A DNA stretch of 64,000 nucleotides from Candidatus Bipolaricaulota bacterium (GTDB taxonomy: Bacteria; Bipolaricaulota; Bipolaricaulia; UBA7950; UBA9294), in assembly GCA_028278555.1 (NCBI GenBank), contig JANQEA010000077.1, positions 62,001-126,000 of the forward strand, written 5' to 3'. Under the pieces are notes generated by a model. The model had not been told where the DNA came from. It made no database searches and was given only the letters and a program-made list of their open reading frames with translations. Shown here in pieces: positions 17,877 through 26,157 of this stretch; within the stretch, counting starts at the first letter, position 1, and every line of letters begins with the position of its first letter. Both the position numbers and the translations under genes were made by a program.

Positions 17877-17906
17877 TTGACACTTCGTCGATTCCTCCGG
17901 TAACAT
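17877..17906 (+). promoter_or_regulatory. promoter of the mbh operon
   Basis: A consensus -35 TTGACA (17877-17882), an 18-nt spacer and -10 TAACAT (17901-17906). The first mbh start follows about 70 nt later. The frame's most upstream ATG overlaps this -10 box, so it cannot be the start of mbhA. Confidence 0.7.
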
Positions 17907-17976
17907 GGTCCAGCTCGACGGGAGAGACAGTCCAACAGCCGATCTCGTCGGGAATTGCTCTACGGGGAGGGTGGGA

Positions 17977-18501
17977 ATGCTCGCAACTCTGATCACTGCC
18001 GGCGTTGCTTTCGTCTTCTACCTTCTGCTGACATTCGGCAGCGGAACGGTAGGAGTCTGGAGCATCGAAGAACTGATCACCGGTGCCGTCCTGTCCCTCG
18101 TTGCCGGGCTGGTTGCCGGTCGTGTCGCGGTACGGCGTGAAGGTGGCGAGAGAGGGCATCCACTACGGATGCTCAATCCCCTACGGATACTCCTATTCCT
18201 GGTGTATCTCGTAGGGCCTTTTCTTTTTGCCATGGCCAAGGCGAATCTCGACGTCGCCTACCGCGTCATCACCGGGAAGATCCGCCCGGGAATCGTCCGA
18301 CTCACTCCCGGCTTGAGCACCGACTTCGGAGTCACGCTACTCGCGAATTCGATCACGCTCACGCCTGGGACGTTGTCGGTCGATGTCGACGAGGAGAACA
18401 GGGACTTGTACGTGCACTGGATCAACGTCACCGATCCGGAGCCGTCCACCAAGGCGGTCTGTGGATCGTTCCCGGACTGGGCAAGGAGGATCGCGGAATG
18501 A
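17977..18501 (+). CDS. mbhA: membrane-bound hydrogenase subunit A (MnhE/MrpE-like)
   Basis: A 174-residue membrane protein of the MrpE/MnhE family, part of the Na+/H+ antiporter-like module of Mbh hydrogenases. It has N-terminal transmembrane helices and the conserved tail VTLLANSITLTPGTLSVDVDEE..LYVHWINV. The ATG at 17977 is preceded by GGGGAGGG at good spacing. It opens a 14-gene operon in the Pyrococcus order mbhA-N. Its stop overlaps mbhB by ATGA. Within the complex it forms part of the cation-translocating arm rather than the hydrogenase centre. Confidence 0.92.
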   Translation: MLATLITAGVAFVFYLLLTFGSGTVGVWSIEELITGAVLSLVAGLVAGRVAVRREGGERGHPLRMLNPLRILLFLVYLVGPFLFAMAKANLDVAYRVITGKIRPGIVRLTPGLSTDFGVTLLANSITLTPGTLSVDVDEENRDLYVHWINVTDPEPSTKAVCGSFPDWARRIAE

Positions 18502-18764
18502 TCATCGACCCGATCACCTTCTTCATCGTCGCGGCGTGCCTCGTGTTCTTCGCGCTGTTCTCCATGGCGCGAATCGGACTCGGTCCGACAGCTGGGGACC
18601 GAGTCGTCGGACTCGACACCCTGAACACGCTGGTCGTCTCCGCGATGGTCGTCCTCGGAGCAGCGTTCGATCAGGTGATCTTCATCGACGTGGCGATCAT
18701 CTACGCGTTGCTCTCGTTCGTCGGAACGTTGTACATCGCCCGGTACTTGGAGAGGGGGCTCTGA
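18498..18764 (+). CDS. mbhB: membrane-bound hydrogenase subunit B (MnhF/MrpF-like)
   Basis: An 88-residue protein with three transmembrane helices, of the MrpF family. The core RIGLGPTAGDRVVGLDTLNTLVV and the closing AIIYALLSFVGTLYIARYLE are typical. It belongs to the small-subunit antiporter module that couples proton reduction to Na+ export. It is joined to its neighbours by ATGA (upstream) and TGATG (downstream) overlaps, which indicates coupled translation and equal stoichiometry. Confidence 0.93.
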   Translation: MIIDPITFFIVAACLVFFALFSMARIGLGPTAGDRVVGLDTLNTLVVSAMVVLGAAFDQVIFIDVAIIYALLSFVGTLYIARYLERGL

Positions 18765-19099
18765 TGCACATCTTCTTGTACGTCCTGTTCGGTATCGGGG
18801 TGGCCTTCAACGGGCTGGGTGCACTGGCCCTCATCCGGTTTCCCGACGTCTACACGAGACTGCATGGGGCGACCAAGTGCACGACCTTCGGCTCGATCTT
18901 CACCGCGGTCGCGGTCATCGTCTACGGGTTCGCCCGTGGGGGTACGACGTATCAGACGTTGGCCATTCACGCGATCATCGCACTGCTCGCCCTGCTCATC
19001 ACCAACCCGACCGGCTCCCACGCCATCGCGCGGGCGTCGTATCGGAGCGGGATCAAGCCGAAGGGGGCTGTGGTGGACAAACTGGAGGATCGATCATGA
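18764..19099 (+). CDS. mbhC: membrane-bound hydrogenase subunit C (MnhG/MrpG-like)
   Basis: A 111-residue protein of the MrpG family with three predicted helices and the signature LIRFPDVYTRLHGATKCTTFGS. The ATG at 18764 shares a base with the mbhB stop. It is part of the antiporter-like arm with mbhA, B, D, E, F and G. The hydrophilic C-terminal tail ([14 protein letters not shown]) extends into the cytoplasm. Confidence 0.93.
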   Translation: MHIFLYVLFGIGVAFNGLGALALIRFPDVYTRLHGATKCTTFGSIFTAVAVIVYGFARGGTTYQTLAIHAIIALLALLITNPTGSHAIARASYRSGIKPKGAVVDKLEDRS

Positions 19100-19347
19100 T
19101 CGTGCAGAGCATTCTTCATGTCATCGTCCTCGTGTTGATCGTGATCGGCGGCGCGCTTGCGGTCTGGTTCAAGGATCTCATCTCGTCGGTGCTGGCCCTC
19201 GCCTCCGCAAGTCTGTTGGTGGCGCTTGAGTTCTACATGCTCCAGGCCCCCGACGTCGCGATCGCCGAGGCCGGAATCGGTGCGGCGCTCACCACGGCGA
19301 TCTACGTCATCGCCGTCCGGCGGACGAGGCGAAAGGAGGAGGAATGA
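19096..19347 (+). CDS. mbhD: membrane-bound hydrogenase subunit D (MrpA C-terminal-like)
   Basis: An 83-residue protein with three transmembrane segments, equivalent to a piece of the C-terminal region of MrpA (DUF4040 type): [42 protein letters not shown] contains the conserved APDVA.AEA.IG motif, whose Glu lies in the ion path. It starts within the mbhC stop (ATGA) and ends in the mbhE start. In Mrp antiporters this element is fused into MrpA; here it is a separate subunit, as in Pyrococcus Mbh. Confidence 0.92.
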   Translation: MIVQSILHVIVLVLIVIGGALAVWFKDLISSVLALASASLLVALEFYMLQAPDVAIAEAGIGAALTTAIYVIAVRRTRRKEEE

Positions 19348-19619
19348 AAAAGGCCGTCATTCTAGTTGCGTTCCTGTTTGTCGGCGCGTTCCTCCTGCTC
19401 GCGGCGACGTCGATGCGTCCGTTCGGAGAACCTGCGTTCGCCGATATGGACGACTACTTCATCGCCAACACGCAGGTTGAGGTCGCCGCCAACAACGCCG
19501 TGACCGCCGTCGTCTTCGACTACCGAGGCTTCGACACGCTCGGCGAGGCGACCGTCCTGTTCGCCGCTGTTGTCAGCGTCTTGGCGCTGTTTAGGAAGCT
19601 ACGGGAGGACGAGACATGA
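19344..19619 (+). CDS. mbhE: membrane-bound hydrogenase subunit E
   Basis: A 91-residue protein with two transmembrane helices flanking an external loop. The diagnostic motif is [24 protein letters not shown], shared with the extreme C terminus of MrpA. Together with mbhD it reconstitutes the MrpA tail as separate chains. It overlaps both neighbours by ATGA. Confidence 0.92.
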   Translation: MKKAVILVAFLFVGAFLLLAATSMRPFGEPAFADMDDYFIANTQVEVAANNAVTAVVFDYRGFDTLGEATVLFAAVVSVLALFRKLREDET

Positions 19620-20086
19620 ACAGCGGAATGTCACTGATCGTCCGGACGGTCACCCGACTCGTCTACGGGCTCGCTCTCGTCTTCGGCTTCTACGTGATCA
19701 TGCACGGTCACCTGACCCCGGGCGGAGGATTCCAGGGCGGAGCCGTCGTCGCGAGCGCGTTCGCGCTCCTTCTCGTCGCGTTCGGCGCCGCGGGAATCAA
19801 GGGACGGTTGAACCACCATCTGCTCCAGACGCTGGAGGAGATCGGTGCCCTCGCGTTCCTCGCGCTCGGCTTCGTCGGAATCGGCACCGCGTTCTTCTAC
19901 AACCTGCTCGCCAACTCGGGCTCGCTGTTCGGCGGTCCGGTACCACTCGGGCCGAACGCTGGCGTCTTCAACGCCGGTGGAACGCTCCCGTTGATGAACT
20001 GGGCGGTCGGGTTGAAGGTGATGACCGGGATCGCGGCCATCGTCATCGCGATGCTCATCGGAGCTCGAAAGGAGGAGACCGAATGA
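19616..20086 (+). CDS. mbhF: membrane-bound hydrogenase subunit F (MnhB/MrpB-like)
   Basis: A 156-residue, four-helix membrane protein of the MrpB family, with the signature [33 protein letters not shown]. The conserved [13 protein letters not shown] loop is characteristic of MnhB. It belongs to the cation-translocating arm. Overlapping ATGA junctions bind it to mbhE and mbhG. Confidence 0.94.
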   Translation: MNSGMSLIVRTVTRLVYGLALVFGFYVIMHGHLTPGGGFQGGAVVASAFALLLVAFGAAGIKGRLNHHLLQTLEEIGALAFLALGFVGIGTAFFYNLLANSGSLFGGPVPLGPNAGVFNAGGTLPLMNWAVGLKVMTGIAAIVIAMLIGARKEETE

Positions 20087-20433
20087 ACATAGGTAACCTC
20101 CCATTCGTCGTTGCGGCGCTGCTCGTCGCGTTCGGCATCTACACGTTCTTGTTCAAGCGCAACTTGATCAAGCTCGTCATCGGGGTCTCGCTCGTCGAAA
20201 CGGGCGTCAACCTGTTCTTGGTGACCCTCGGATACCGAACGGCCGGGATCGCGCCGATCTACACGTTCGCCCCGGAGGCGGAACGGATGGTCCTGCCGAC
20301 GCCCCAGGCGTTGACGCTCACCAGTATCGTCATCGGCCTGGCGACAACGGCGCTGCTCCTTTCGTTTGCGGTCTTCATTCACCGCCACTACGGGACGCTC
20401 GACGTTCGCAAGGTAAAGGAGCTCCGAGGATGA
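20083..20433 (+). CDS. mbhG: membrane-bound hydrogenase subunit G (MnhC/NuoK-like)
   Basis: A 116-residue, three-helix protein of the MrpC/NuoK family: FKRNLIKLVIGVSLVETGVNLFLVTLGY carries the conserved membrane Glu (SLVETGVNL) that takes part in ion translocation. The ATG at 20083 follows AAAGGAGGAGACC and overlaps the mbhF stop. The C-terminal region TPQALTLTSIVIGLATTALLL is typical. Confidence 0.94.
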   Translation: MNIGNLPFVVAALLVAFGIYTFLFKRNLIKLVIGVSLVETGVNLFLVTLGYRTAGIAPIYTFAPEAERMVLPTPQALTLTSIVIGLATTALLLSFAVFIHRHYGTLDVRKVKELRG

Positions 20434-21992
20434 CCGCACTGACGAATCACGCACCCGTGCTCCTGATCGCCATCCCGCTTCTCGGAGCGTTCGCCGTTCC
20501 GCTGATCGGGAAACTCGGTCGGCAGGCACGGAACACGTTTGTCGGGTTGATCGCGCTGATCACCGCGGCCTTCGCCGGCCTCCTCGCTGCGCACATCTTC
20601 GGGCAAGCCGGCGCGCCGAGCCTCTACGTCCTCGGCGGACACCAGGGCTTCGGCATCCCGCTCCCCTCGGGGCTGAGCGTTCCGATTCGGATCATCCTCG
20701 AGGTCGACGGGATGGGCGCGTTCATGGCGCTGATCACCGCGCTGATCATGCTGACCGGCGCGTTCTTCAGCTTCTCGTATTGGAAGGAGCGATCCGGAGG
20801 GACGCTCTTCTACTCCCTGCTGATGCTCTTGACCGCGGGGATCTTCGGGATGGAGTTGACCGGAGACATGTTCAACTTCTTCGTCTTCCTGGAGATCACA
20901 TCGATCGCCGCGTGCGGCTTGATCGGCTTCCGCGTCTGGCTGAAGACGTCGCAGGAGGCGGGCTTCAAGGTGATGGCGCTCTACACGCTGTCCGGCCTGT
21001 TCGTCCTCCTCGCCGTCGGGCTCCTCTACGGACAGTACGGCGGGTTGAACATCGCCTACCTGGCGAGCGCGCTGACCGGGAGCACGATCGACATCGTTGC
21101 CCTCGGCCTGCTGCTGACCGGTCTGGCACTGAAGGCCGGCGCGGTCCCACTTCACATGTGGGCGCCTGACGCGTACGGCGAGGCGCCGGCTCCGATGTCG
21201 GCCGTCCTCGTCGCCAACAGCCAGGCGAGCCTCTACGGGCTGTTCAGGATCCTGTTCACCCTGTTCGGGCTGACGATCTCCGTCGGCGCGCTCGGGTGGA
21301 TTCTGATCGTTCTCGCGCTGCTGACGATCTTCGTCGGTGTGACGATGGCGCTGATCCAGAACGACATCAAGCGGCTGATCGCCTACAGCGCCGTCTCTCA
21401 GATCGGATACATGCTCCTCGGCGTCGGCGTCGGACTCGCCGTCAGCGCCGCCAAGCCGGACTTCGGCTTCGTCGCGATGCAGGGCGGGATCTTCCACATG
21501 CTGAACGACGCCGCATGTATCGGCCTGTTGTTCTTCGTCAGCGGAGTGATCATCCGCGCGACGGGAACGCGGGATCTGAACAGGATGGGCGGATTGGCTC
21601 ACTCGATGAAGTGGACGAGCGTGCTGTTCATCATCGGCGCGTTCGCCCTCGCCGGGGTCCCACCGTTCAACGGGTTCGCCTCGAAGTTCCTGATCTACGA
21701 GGCATCGTTCAAGCTGAGCCCGTTCCTCGCGGTGATCGCCATCCTCTCGAGCATCCTATTGCTTGCGGTGTTCGTGAAGGTCTTCCAGGCGGCGTTCCTC
21801 GGAGCGAAGCAAGAGGGGATCGGCGGCGAGGTGCCGATGGGAATGATGGTGCCGATGGTGGCGCTGGCCCTCGTGGTCATCGTCTTCGGGCTCTTCCCCG
21901 GCTTCTTCGTCGACAAGATCGTCACACCGGCGGCCAACGCACTCTGGTACGGGCGTGACGCGTACATCGGCCTCGTACTGGGAGGAGGATAG
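20430..21992 (+). CDS. mbhH: membrane-bound hydrogenase subunit H (MrpD/NuoN-like)
   Basis: A 520-residue, roughly 14-helix antiporter-like subunit (proton_antipo_M). Key residues are visible: the TM5-type Glu (NFFVFLEITSIAACGL), the TM7 Lys (TGLALKAGAVPLHMWAPDAYG) and the region LIQNDIKRLIAYSAVSQIGYMLLG. There is only one such subunit in the operon. This matches Mbh rather than the related Mbs/Mbx sulfur reductases, which in Pyrococcus carry two. It should pump or exchange cations driven by ferredoxin-dependent H2 production. Confidence 0.95.
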   Translation: MTALTNHAPVLLIAIPLLGAFAVPLIGKLGRQARNTFVGLIALITAAFAGLLAAHIFGQAGAPSLYVLGGHQGFGIPLPSGLSVPIRIILEVDGMGAFMALITALIMLTGAFFSFSYWKERSGGTLFYSLLMLLTAGIFGMELTGDMFNFFVFLEITSIAACGLIGFRVWLKTSQEAGFKVMALYTLSGLFVLLAVGLLYGQYGGLNIAYLASALTGSTIDIVALGLLLTGLALKAGAVPLHMWAPDAYGEAPAPMSAVLVANSQASLYGLFRILFTLFGLTISVGALGWILIVLALLTIFVGVTMALIQNDIKRLIAYSAVSQIGYMLLGVGVGLAVSAAKPDFGFVAMQGGIFHMLNDAACIGLLFFVSGVIIRATGTRDLNRMGGLAHSMKWTSVLFIIGAFALAGVPPFNGFASKFLIYEASFKLSPFLAVIAILSSILLLAVFVKVFQAAFLGAKQEGIGGEVPMGMMVPMVALALVVIVFGLFPGFFVDKIVTPAANALWYGRDAYIGLVLGGG

Positions 21993-21994
21993 CC

Positions 21995-22336
21995 ATGAAC
22001 GGAATCTCATCTGGTTTCGGCGCGTGGAATCCGATCGCCTGGGCACTCCTGTTCATCGGCATCCTGGTGGTCGGCTTCTTCGTCCGCTCTCGCGGCAACG
22101 CGGGATACAAGCGCGGGACCGGACAGACGAAGGTCTTCCTTTCCGGTAACGAAGAACCGGACGCCTCCGCGGCGCTCCACGTCCGCGGACGCCACCTCTA
22201 CTGGGGAATGGTCGAGGGCCTGTCCGGCTACTACCGTCGGGTGAAGGAACTCCATACCGGGGTCCTGAGCGACTACGCAGCCTGGTTCGTCGGCGTGCTC
22301 GCCGTGGTCTTCGTGATTCTGGTACTGGTTAGGTGA
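21995..22336 (+). CDS. mbhI: membrane-bound hydrogenase subunit I
   Basis: A 113-residue protein with an N-terminal helix (NPIAWALLFIGILVVGFFV), a hydrophilic middle and a C-terminal helix (AAWFVGVLAVVFVILVLV). This is the linker subunit specific to Mbh operons that fastens the antiporter arm to the hydrogenase arm. It starts 2 nt after mbhH and ends in the mbhJ start (GTGA). Confidence 0.88.
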   Translation: MNGISSGFGAWNPIAWALLFIGILVVGFFVRSRGNAGYKRGTGQTKVFLSGNEEPDASAALHVRGRHLYWGMVEGLSGYYRRVKELHTGVLSDYAAWFVGVLAVVFVILVLVR

Positions 22337-22782
22337 GTGATATGGCACTTCCACGATCATTCAAGAAAGCGTTGTGGGTCTTTCACGTGGCAACGGGATC
22401 CTGCAACGGTTGCGACATCGAGATCATCGCCGCGCTGACGCCGCGCTACGACGCGGAACGGTTCGGGATCATGCTGACGGGCACCCCGCGACACGCGGAC
22501 GTCCTGCTGGTCACCGGGCCGGTCACCAAGCCGATGCTCCCGCGACTGAAGCGGATCTACGACCAGACGCCGGATCCGAAGGCGGTGATCGTCGTCGGAG
22601 GCTGCGGTTGCACCGGCGGCGTCTTCTACGAGTCGTACAACGTCGTCGGTCCGGTCGACGAGGTGATCCCCGTCGACATCTACGTCCCCGGTTGCCCATG
22701 TCGGCCCGAGGCGATCATCGACGGTGTCGTCAAGGCGGTCACCAAACTCGAGACATTGGAGAAAGCGGGGGTGAGCGGATGA
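22333..22782 (+). CDS. mbhJ: membrane-bound hydrogenase small subunit J (NuoB-like)
   Basis: A 149-residue cytoplasmic-side subunit carrying the [4Fe-4S] cluster proximal to the NiFe site. Cysteines are GSCNGCDIE (Cys24, Cys27), GGCGCTGG (Cys91, Cys93) and PGCPCRP (Cys121, Cys123), as in small group 4 hydrogenase subunits. The GTG at 22333 overlaps the mbhI TGA; an ATG three codons later (22342) is an alternative with the same domain content. Confidence 0.94.
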   Translation: MSDMALPRSFKKALWVFHVATGSCNGCDIEIIAALTPRYDAERFGIMLTGTPRHADVLLVTGPVTKPMLPRLKRIYDQTPDPKAVIVVGGCGCTGGVFYESYNVVGPVDEVIPVDIYVPGCPCRPEAIIDGVVKAVTKLETLEKAGVSG

Positions 22783-23306
22783 ATCCAGAACAGATCCTCT
22801 CCTCCTTCCGAGAAGCATTGGGAGAGAAGGTCCTCGAGGACCGAACGATCGAGCGATCCGTCGGCGTCCTGAAGTCGAAACCGGTCTACGACATCTGGCT
22901 CGTCGTCGGCCGTGACGACTTCCACGACGTGGTCGCTCACCTGTGCGCGAAGTTCGACCCGCACCTATCGGTCATCTCGGGCGAAGAAATCGGCAACGAT
23001 GTGGCGCTCAACTACCACTTCTCCACCGGGTGGGGCGAGCACTACGGCGAGGCGACGTTCACGATTCGGACGCTCGTCCCGATCGACGACCGTCGCCTTC
23101 CTTCGATCTGCGATCTCCTTCCCGGAGCGCAGACCTCCGAGCGGGAGAAGCGGGAGTTCTTCGGCCTCGAGATCGAAGGCATCCCGGACGATCGAAACAT
23201 CTTCCTCCCGGAAGGCTCAACGCTGCACCCGTGGAGCAAGGAGGACGACGGCGGCACGTCGAAGGAGCTGAAGCGACTGGTGAAGTGGGAGGCGCGCGAT
23301 GAATAA
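22779..23306 (+). CDS. mbhK: membrane-bound hydrogenase subunit K (NuoC-like)
   Basis: A 175-residue soluble subunit of the 30-kDa NuoC family, with the family signature TIRTLVPIDDRRLPSICDLLPGAQTSEREKREFFGLEIEG (the ERE..DFFG-type motif) that docks it to the large subunit. It carries no cofactor ligands. It starts within the mbhJ stop and overlaps mbhL by 8 nt. Confidence 0.93.
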   Translation: MNPEQILSSFREALGEKVLEDRTIERSVGVLKSKPVYDIWLVVGRDDFHDVVAHLCAKFDPHLSVISGEEIGNDVALNYHFSTGWGEHYGEATFTIRTLVPIDDRRLPSICDLLPGAQTSEREKREFFGLEIEGIPDDRNIFLPEGSTLHPWSKEDDGGTSKELKRLVKWEARDE

Positions 23307-24555
23307 CCAATCGATCAAGCTTGAGGTCGGCGGGAGCACCGCGTGCTACACCGTACCGGTCGGGCCGGTCCATCCGGCGCTGAAGGAACCGATCCGGTTC
23401 CACTTCGATCTCGACGGCGAGCAGATCGTCGGGGTCGACATCAAGCCCGGATTCGCCCATCGCGGAATCGAGTACATGGGGATGCGGCGGAACCTGATTC
23501 AGACGCTGTATCTCTCCGAACGGATCTGCGGGATCTGTTCGATCTCGCACCCACTGGCGTTCACCCAGGCGGTGGAGAACGCCGCAGGGATCGCGGTTCC
23601 TCCGCGGGCGCAGTACATCCGCACGATCATCGGGGAGCTCGAACGAATCCACTCGCACATCCTCTGGGCCGGTGTCGGGGCGCACGAACTCGGGTTCGAC
23701 ACGCTCCTTCACCTCACCTGGAACGTCCGCGAGAAGTGCATGGACCTCCTCGAAGAGCTGACCGGGAACCGCGTCGACTACGCGATCCCGATCTTCGGCG
23801 GCGTACGCCGGGACATCCCGGCCGAGAAGGCGCCGCTCGCGGTCGAGGCGCTCGGCTACTACAAGGGCCTCCTCGATCAGCTCGTCGATACGTTCCTTCA
23901 CGACAAGTCGATCGAGATGCGAACGCGCGGCATCGGCGCGTTGACCTACGACCAGGCGGTTGAGCTTTGCGCCGTCGGGCCGGTCACGCGTGCTGCCGGT
24001 GTCCCGAAGGACGTCCGGCAGGACATGCCGTACCTCGCGTACGCCGATATGGACATCAAGGCGATCACACCGCGGGATCTCGGTGTCGAGCCGACGGGAG
24101 ACGTTTACGACAACATCATCGTCCGTCTCCTCGAGGTCGCGCAGTCGATCGAGATCATCGAGTTCTGTCTCGAGAACCTGCCCGAGGGCGAGATCACCTC
24201 GATCCCGAAGGTCCCGGCGCTCCTCGCCGCGTTGAAGAACGCGGAAGGAGAAGGGATCGGCCGGCACGAGGCGCCGCGTGGAGAGGTGATCCACTACGTG
24301 CGACTCGTCGAGGGTCAGGACGAGATGGCCGCCTGGAAGGTGAAGGCGCCGACCTACTCGAACCTGATGTCGTGGGTCCCGAAGTTCCTGGGCGACGAAG
24401 TGGCCGACATCCCGATCATCGCGGCGTCGATCGACCCGTGCATGTGCTGCATGGATCGCGTGCACATCGCCGACGAGACCGGAACGACCTCCGAGAAGAC
24501 CAAAGCGGAACTCGTCCGGCTGTCGCGCGAGAAGACAAGGAGGATCTGCGGATGA
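23299..24555 (+). CDS. mbhL: membrane-bound [NiFe] hydrogenase catalytic subunit L
   Basis: A 418-residue large subunit. All four Ni/Fe cysteine ligands are present: RICGICSISHP (Cys77, Cys80) and DPCMCCMDRV (Cys381, Cys384). NuoD of complex I lacks these, so this is a true proton-reducing hydrogenase centre. About 32 residues follow the C-terminal motif, which could be a maturation extension or a permanent tail. Assembly would need HypA-F, not encoded in this window. The electron donor is expected to be reduced ferredoxin through mbhN and mbhJ. Confidence 0.95.
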   Translation: MNNQSIKLEVGGSTACYTVPVGPVHPALKEPIRFHFDLDGEQIVGVDIKPGFAHRGIEYMGMRRNLIQTLYLSERICGICSISHPLAFTQAVENAAGIAVPPRAQYIRTIIGELERIHSHILWAGVGAHELGFDTLLHLTWNVREKCMDLLEELTGNRVDYAIPIFGGVRRDIPAEKAPLAVEALGYYKGLLDQLVDTFLHDKSIEMRTRGIGALTYDQAVELCAVGPVTRAAGVPKDVRQDMPYLAYADMDIKAITPRDLGVEPTGDVYDNIIVRLLEVAQSIEIIEFCLENLPEGEITSIPKVPALLAALKNAEGEGIGRHEAPRGEVIHYVRLVEGQDEMAAWKVKAPTYSNLMSWVPKFLGDEVADIPIIAASIDPCMCCMDRVHIADETGTTSEKTKAELVRLSREKTRRICG

Positions 24556-25547
24556 GCGTAACCATCGCACAGGCCGTTTGGCAGGGGCTTGTGATCCTCT
24601 TCGGGGGCACGCTCCTCGGGATGTTCTACAAGGGCCTCGATCGGAAGCTCGCGGCGCAGATGCAGGGCCGGATCGGTCCGCCGCTCCGGCAGCCGTTCTT
24701 CGATGTCGTCAAGCTGATGGTCAAGGAGAACGTCGTTCCGGACCACGCCGTCGGGTGGCTGTACAACCTGATGCCGCTCGTCTCGCTCGCTTCGGTCGCG
24801 ACGCTCCTCTTCTACCTCCCGCTCGGCGGGTACACCCCGCTCCTCGGAGGGTACGGAGACCTGATCCTGATCCTCTATCTCCTCGCTGTCCCGTCGTTGG
24901 CGATGGTCGTCGGCGGATTCGCCGCCGGCTCGCCGTTCGCCACCGTCGGTGCGCAGCGTGAGATGGTGATGATGATGGCCTACGAGTTCCCGCTCGCGAT
25001 CACGTTCCTGTCGATCGCGTGGCGCCTCTCGGCCATCCTCCCCGGTCAGCCGGTCTTCTCGCTGACGGTCCTCGCCGCCAACCCGCTGTGGGGACTCGTC
25101 GGGCCGATCGGGTTCATCGGGCTGCTGCTGTTGTTCTTCGCGCTACTGATCGTCACCCCGGCCGAGCTGGCGAAGATCCCGTTCGACATCCCGGAGGCGG
25201 AGACGGAAATCGCCGGAGGAATCCTGGCAGAGTACTCGGGCCGGAACCTGGCGATGTTCTATCTCGGCGACGCGATCAAGATGGTCGTGATGTCGTCGCT
25301 GATGGTCGCCCTGTTCTTCCCGTACGGACTGGCGAACGTGTTCAACGTCGCGGGCGTCTGGGGCGGAGTGATCGACGTCGCCTTCTTCTTGGTGAAGGTG
25401 TTCGCCGTGATCTTCGTCGCCGTGATCGCCGTACGTGTCGGGTTCGCCCGGTTGAAGATCGGCCAGGTCACCCGCATGTTCTGGCTCCCGGTCACCGGAG
25501 TTGCCCTTCTCGGGATGCTCCTGTTGACGCTCGACCGCTTCGTCTAG
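24552..25547 (+). CDS. mbhM: membrane-bound hydrogenase subunit M (NuoH-like)
   Basis: A 331-residue, eight-helix membrane subunit of the NuoH family that anchors the hydrogenase arm in the membrane. Signatures are RKLAAQMQGRIGPPLRQPFFDVVKL near the N terminus and the acidic loop PAELAKIPFDIPEAETEIAGG, which contacts the cytoplasmic arm. It starts inside the mbhL stop and is followed after 9 nt by mbhN. Confidence 0.95.
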   Translation: MSVTIAQAVWQGLVILFGGTLLGMFYKGLDRKLAAQMQGRIGPPLRQPFFDVVKLMVKENVVPDHAVGWLYNLMPLVSLASVATLLFYLPLGGYTPLLGGYGDLILILYLLAVPSLAMVVGGFAAGSPFATVGAQREMVMMMAYEFPLAITFLSIAWRLSAILPGQPVFSLTVLAANPLWGLVGPIGFIGLLLLFFALLIVTPAELAKIPFDIPEAETEIAGGILAEYSGRNLAMFYLGDAIKMVVMSSLMVALFFPYGLANVFNVAGVWGGVIDVAFFLVKVFAVIFVAVIAVRVGFARLKIGQVTRMFWLPVTGVALLGMLLLTLDRFV

Positions 25548-25556
25548 GAGGCCACC

Positions 25557-25961
25557 GTGATCTTCGGAACGCTATTGAAGCAACTGATCAGCAGACCGGC
25601 GACCAACCCATTCCCGGTGAAGTACATGCCGAAATCGGTCACCGGCGTGCTGAAGAAGGTCGCCGCCGGCCAGGCAGCGATCCATCCGCCGGTCCCGACA
25701 CCGAAGGACCTCCGCGGGAAGATCGCCTACGACCGAGAGACGTGCATCGGCTGCGGTCTTTGTGAGAAGGTCTGCCCGGCGCGCGTCATCGAGCTCTACA
25801 AGCCGGAAGGCGAAGAGAAGAACAAGATCCGCATGTACGTCGCCCGCTGCACCTTCTGCGCACAGTGCGTCGACGCCTGTCCGGTCAATGCGCTGGCAAC
25901 AACGGAGGAGTTCCTCCTCGCCAGTCCCGATCGGTTCGCGGAGAGTTTGGTAGTGGAATAG
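25557..25961 (+). CDS. mbhN: membrane-bound hydrogenase ferredoxin-like subunit N (NuoI-like)
   Basis: A 134-residue protein with two [4Fe-4S] motifs, CIGCGLCEKVCP (Cys63-73) and CTFCAQCVDACP (Cys98-108). It receives electrons from ferredoxin and passes them to mbhJ. It starts with GTG at 25557 behind TAGGAGGCC. It closes the operon, and two strong hairpins follow at once. Confidence 0.95.
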   Translation: MIFGTLLKQLISRPATNPFPVKYMPKSVTGVLKKVAAGQAAIHPPVPTPKDLRGKIAYDRETCIGCGLCEKVCPARVIELYKPEGEEKNKIRMYVARCTFCAQCVDACPVNALATTEEFLLASPDRFAESLVVE

Positions 25962-25965
25962 CTAG

Positions 25966-26029
25966 TCGCCGAAGGCGGGCCTTCGGCGAGAGAGAAGCAA
26001 CTGATGGGCGGGCGCCAATCGGCGCCCGC
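25966..26029 (+). terminator. double hairpin closing the mbh operon
   Basis: Hairpin one, 25966-25989: TCGCCGAAGG, loop CGGG, CCTTCGGCGA. Hairpin two, 26008-26029: GCGGGCGCC, loop AATC, GGCGCCCGC, followed by TCTCTC. A GAGAGA next to the first hairpin can also pair with that TCTCTC, giving a larger fold. There is no long U tract, so termination may be structure-driven or Rho-assisted. Confidence 0.7.
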
Positions 26030-26151
26030 TCTCTCATGTGATACTCAGGCAAAGGGCGGATGGGAATCAAGCGGGAATGGCTATCCGGAACAGCCGAGCG
26101 AGGCCCTGCATCCTGATTTCCCAGAAGCTCGGGTACGAGGAAGCCCCCAGG

Positions 26152-26157
26152 TATAAT
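26152..26157 (+). promoter_or_regulatory. -10 element of the restriction-modification operon
   Basis: A perfect TATAAT. The first ATG of the methyltransferase (26156) overlaps it, while the ATG at 26165 lies 7 nt beyond, where transcription would begin. That fits a leaderless mRNA. No good -35 box is visible. Confidence 0.5.

Noticed and set aside
22779..25961. Reading the NuoB/C/D/H/I-like genes as part of a respiratory complex I
   Set aside because: No NuoE/F/G, A, J, L or M genes accompany them. MbhL keeps the four NiFe cysteines absent from NuoD, and the MrpE/F/G/B/C-like genes precede them in Mbh order.
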